Shown here piece after piece: positions 63,068 through 64,000 of a stretch of 64,000 bases of DNA; within the stretch, counting starts at the first letter, position 1; each line of letters opens with the position of its first letter. The notes below the pieces were generated by a model. That model did no database searches. It had not been told where the DNA came from and saw only the letters and a program-made list of their open reading frames with translations. The stretch spans positions 1-64,000 of the forward strand of contig NZ_BMFG01000001.1 of the NCBI RefSeq assembly GCF_014638005.1, written 5' to 3'. Both the position numbers and the translations under genes were made by a program. This stretch comes from Flavobacterium orientale (GTDB lineage: Bacteria > Bacteroidota > Bacteroidia > Flavobacteriales > Flavobacteriaceae).

Positions 63068-64000
63068 ATGAGCAAATATGTAACAGCTGAAGAGGCCGTA
63101 AAAGTAGTAAAATCCGGAGATAGGGTTTATTTACAGGCGGCTGCAGCAACACCGTCTGTTTTAACCAAAGCATTGACACAACGAGCATCCGAACTAAAAA
63201 ATGTAGAAATTTGCCACCTTCACACCGAAGGCGAAGCACCTTATGCTAATCCCGATTTAGCAGAAAGTTTTCATGTTAATTCTTTCTTTATCGGAGCAAA
63301 TGTTCGTCATACACTAAAAGCCGGTAACGGTTCCTATACCCCTGTTTTTCTTAGCGAATTACCCAATTTATTTCGTAAAAATGTACTGCCCTTAGATGTG
63401 GTTTTTATACACGTTTCACCACCTGATAGACACGGTTATTGTTCACTTGGCGTTTCTGTTGAAGCTTCATTAGCCGCAATAGAGAATGCAAAAATTGTTA
63501 TTGCCCAGGTGAATCCACAAATGCCACGTACTTTCGGCGACGGAATTCTTCACGAATCTGAAATTGATTATTTAGTTCCTGTTAATGAATCTATTTTTTC
63601 ACATCAAATAGATGAATTTACACCCGAAGAAGAAAAGATTGGCGAATATATTGCCTCACTAATTGAAGATAGAAGTACGCTTCAAATGGGAATTGGGTCT
63701 ATTCCAAATGCTGCTTTAAGTAAATTATCAAATCATAAAGATTTGGGATTACACACCGAAATGTTTTCGGATGGCGTTATTGATTTAATTGAAAAAGATG
63801 TCATCAATTGCAACTACAAAGGTACTACACGTGGTCGTGTTTTGGCTACATTTTTAATGGGTTCACGCCGTCTGTATGATTTTGTTGATGACAATTCTTT
63901 TATAGAAATGAAAGAATCATCAGCGGTAAATGACACAGCAAGAATTCGTAAAAACCCAAAAATGGTCGCTATTAATTCAGCCATTGAAGTAGATATTACG
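63068..64000 (+). CDS. Acetyl-CoA hydrolase/4-hydroxybutyrate CoA-transferase family protein, 5' part
   Basis: Reading from the ATG at 63068, the frame is open for 311 codons to the window edge and so is truncated there. The sequence fits the Cat1/4-hydroxybutyrate CoA-transferase family: MSKYVTAEEAVKVVKSGDRVY, HTEGEAPYANPDL, VFIHVSPPDRHGYCSLG, LQMGIGSIPNAALSKL and the catalytic Glu in HTEMFSDG (E231), the equivalent of E238 of Clostridium aminobutyricum. It transfers CoA between acyl-CoA and acetate or a related acid; which acid is not clear. A branched repeat lies just upstream. Confidence 0.92.
   Translation, partial: MSKYVTAEEAVKVVKSGDRVYLQAAAATPSVLTKALTQRASELKNVEICHLHTEGEAPYANPDLAESFHVNSFFIGANVRHTLKAGNGSYTPVFLSELPNLFRKNVLPLDVVFIHVSPPDRHGYCSLGVSVEASLAAIENAKIVIAQVNPQMPRTFGDGILHESEIDYLVPVNESIFSHQIDEFTPEEEKIGEYIASLIEDRSTLQMGIGSIPNAALSKLSNHKDLGLHTEMFSDGVIDLIEKDVINCNYKGTTRGRVLATFLMGSRRLYDFVDDNSFIEMKESSAVNDTARIRKNPKMVAINSAIEVDIT

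Noticed and set aside
1..64000. CRISPR array, insertion sequence, integrase, restriction or toxin-antitoxin locus
   Set aside because: I looked for regular direct repeats, transposase or recombinase motifs and short coupled gene pairs of that type, and found none.

Overview
The window is AT-rich chromosomal DNA from a member of the family Flavobacteriaceae, most likely Flavobacterium or a close relative. The evidence is the type IX secretion (T9SS) proteins and cargo domains, the porG-uppS-bamA-ompH-ompH cluster, the FolK-deoxynucleoside kinase fusion, an S46 dipeptidyl-peptidase, the Na+-NQR operon and several promoters of the Bacteroidota form TTG-N19-TAnnTTTG. Almost everything is core housekeeping. 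I saw no phage, insertion sequence, CRISPR array, restriction system or toxin locus.

Layout. 1-2 kb: end of a T9SS type B cargo gene, its PorP/SprF partner and a gamma carbonic anhydrase. 2-10.2 kb (minus strand): CBS protein, nadK, porG-like, uppS, bamA, two ompH/skp genes and murI, an outer-membrane biogenesis block. 10.3-15.7 kb (plus): pdxJ, hydrolase, small membrane protein, tig, clpP, clpX. 15.7-17.4 kb (minus): a GH3-family gene translationally coupled to a 54-residue lipoprotein too short for routine calling. 17.5-20.9 kb (plus): DUF2797 protein and a YceI-porin-YceI set. 20.9-28 kb: AsmA-like protein, queuosine-precursor transporter, sppA, folK-dNK and an rRNA/tRNA methyltransferase. 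28.1-31 kb: mutS, tRNA-Gly and tRNA-Leu. 31.2-37.8 kb: S46 peptidase, waaA, a DegT aminotransferase, galE and two paralogous acidic mini-lipoproteins. 37.8-50.6 kb (mostly minus): fabD, YjdI-like ferredoxin, GNAT, pirin, a T9SS type A cargo, Crp/Fnr regulator, purT, aminotransferase, desaturase, rsmG, pruA, apaG, DUF3667 and a T9SS plug-type protein. 50.9-58.2 kb (plus): nqrABCDEF, a small uncharacterised gene and apbE. 58.3-64 kb: M16 peptidase, methyltransferase, map, a branched inverted-repeat element and the start of a CoA-transferase gene cut by the window edge.

How the genes work together. Several loci serve the cell envelope: BamA and its periplasmic chaperones insert barrels, PorG, PorP/SprF and the plug-type protein serve T9SS, UppS, MurI and WaaA feed peptidoglycan and LPS. 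NQR builds the sodium gradient, and ApbE attaches FMN to NqrB and NqrC. Trigger factor and ClpXP form a protein-quality block.

I did not find a clearly new multi-gene system. The best leads are the small gene between nqrF and apbE, the YceI-porin-YceI set, the GH3-coupled mini-lipoprotein, a 13-bp inverted repeat over the tig promoter, and the branched repeat before the CoA-transferase gene. No gene-free stretch exceeds 300 bases; the longest (62768-63067) is described as the repeat element.
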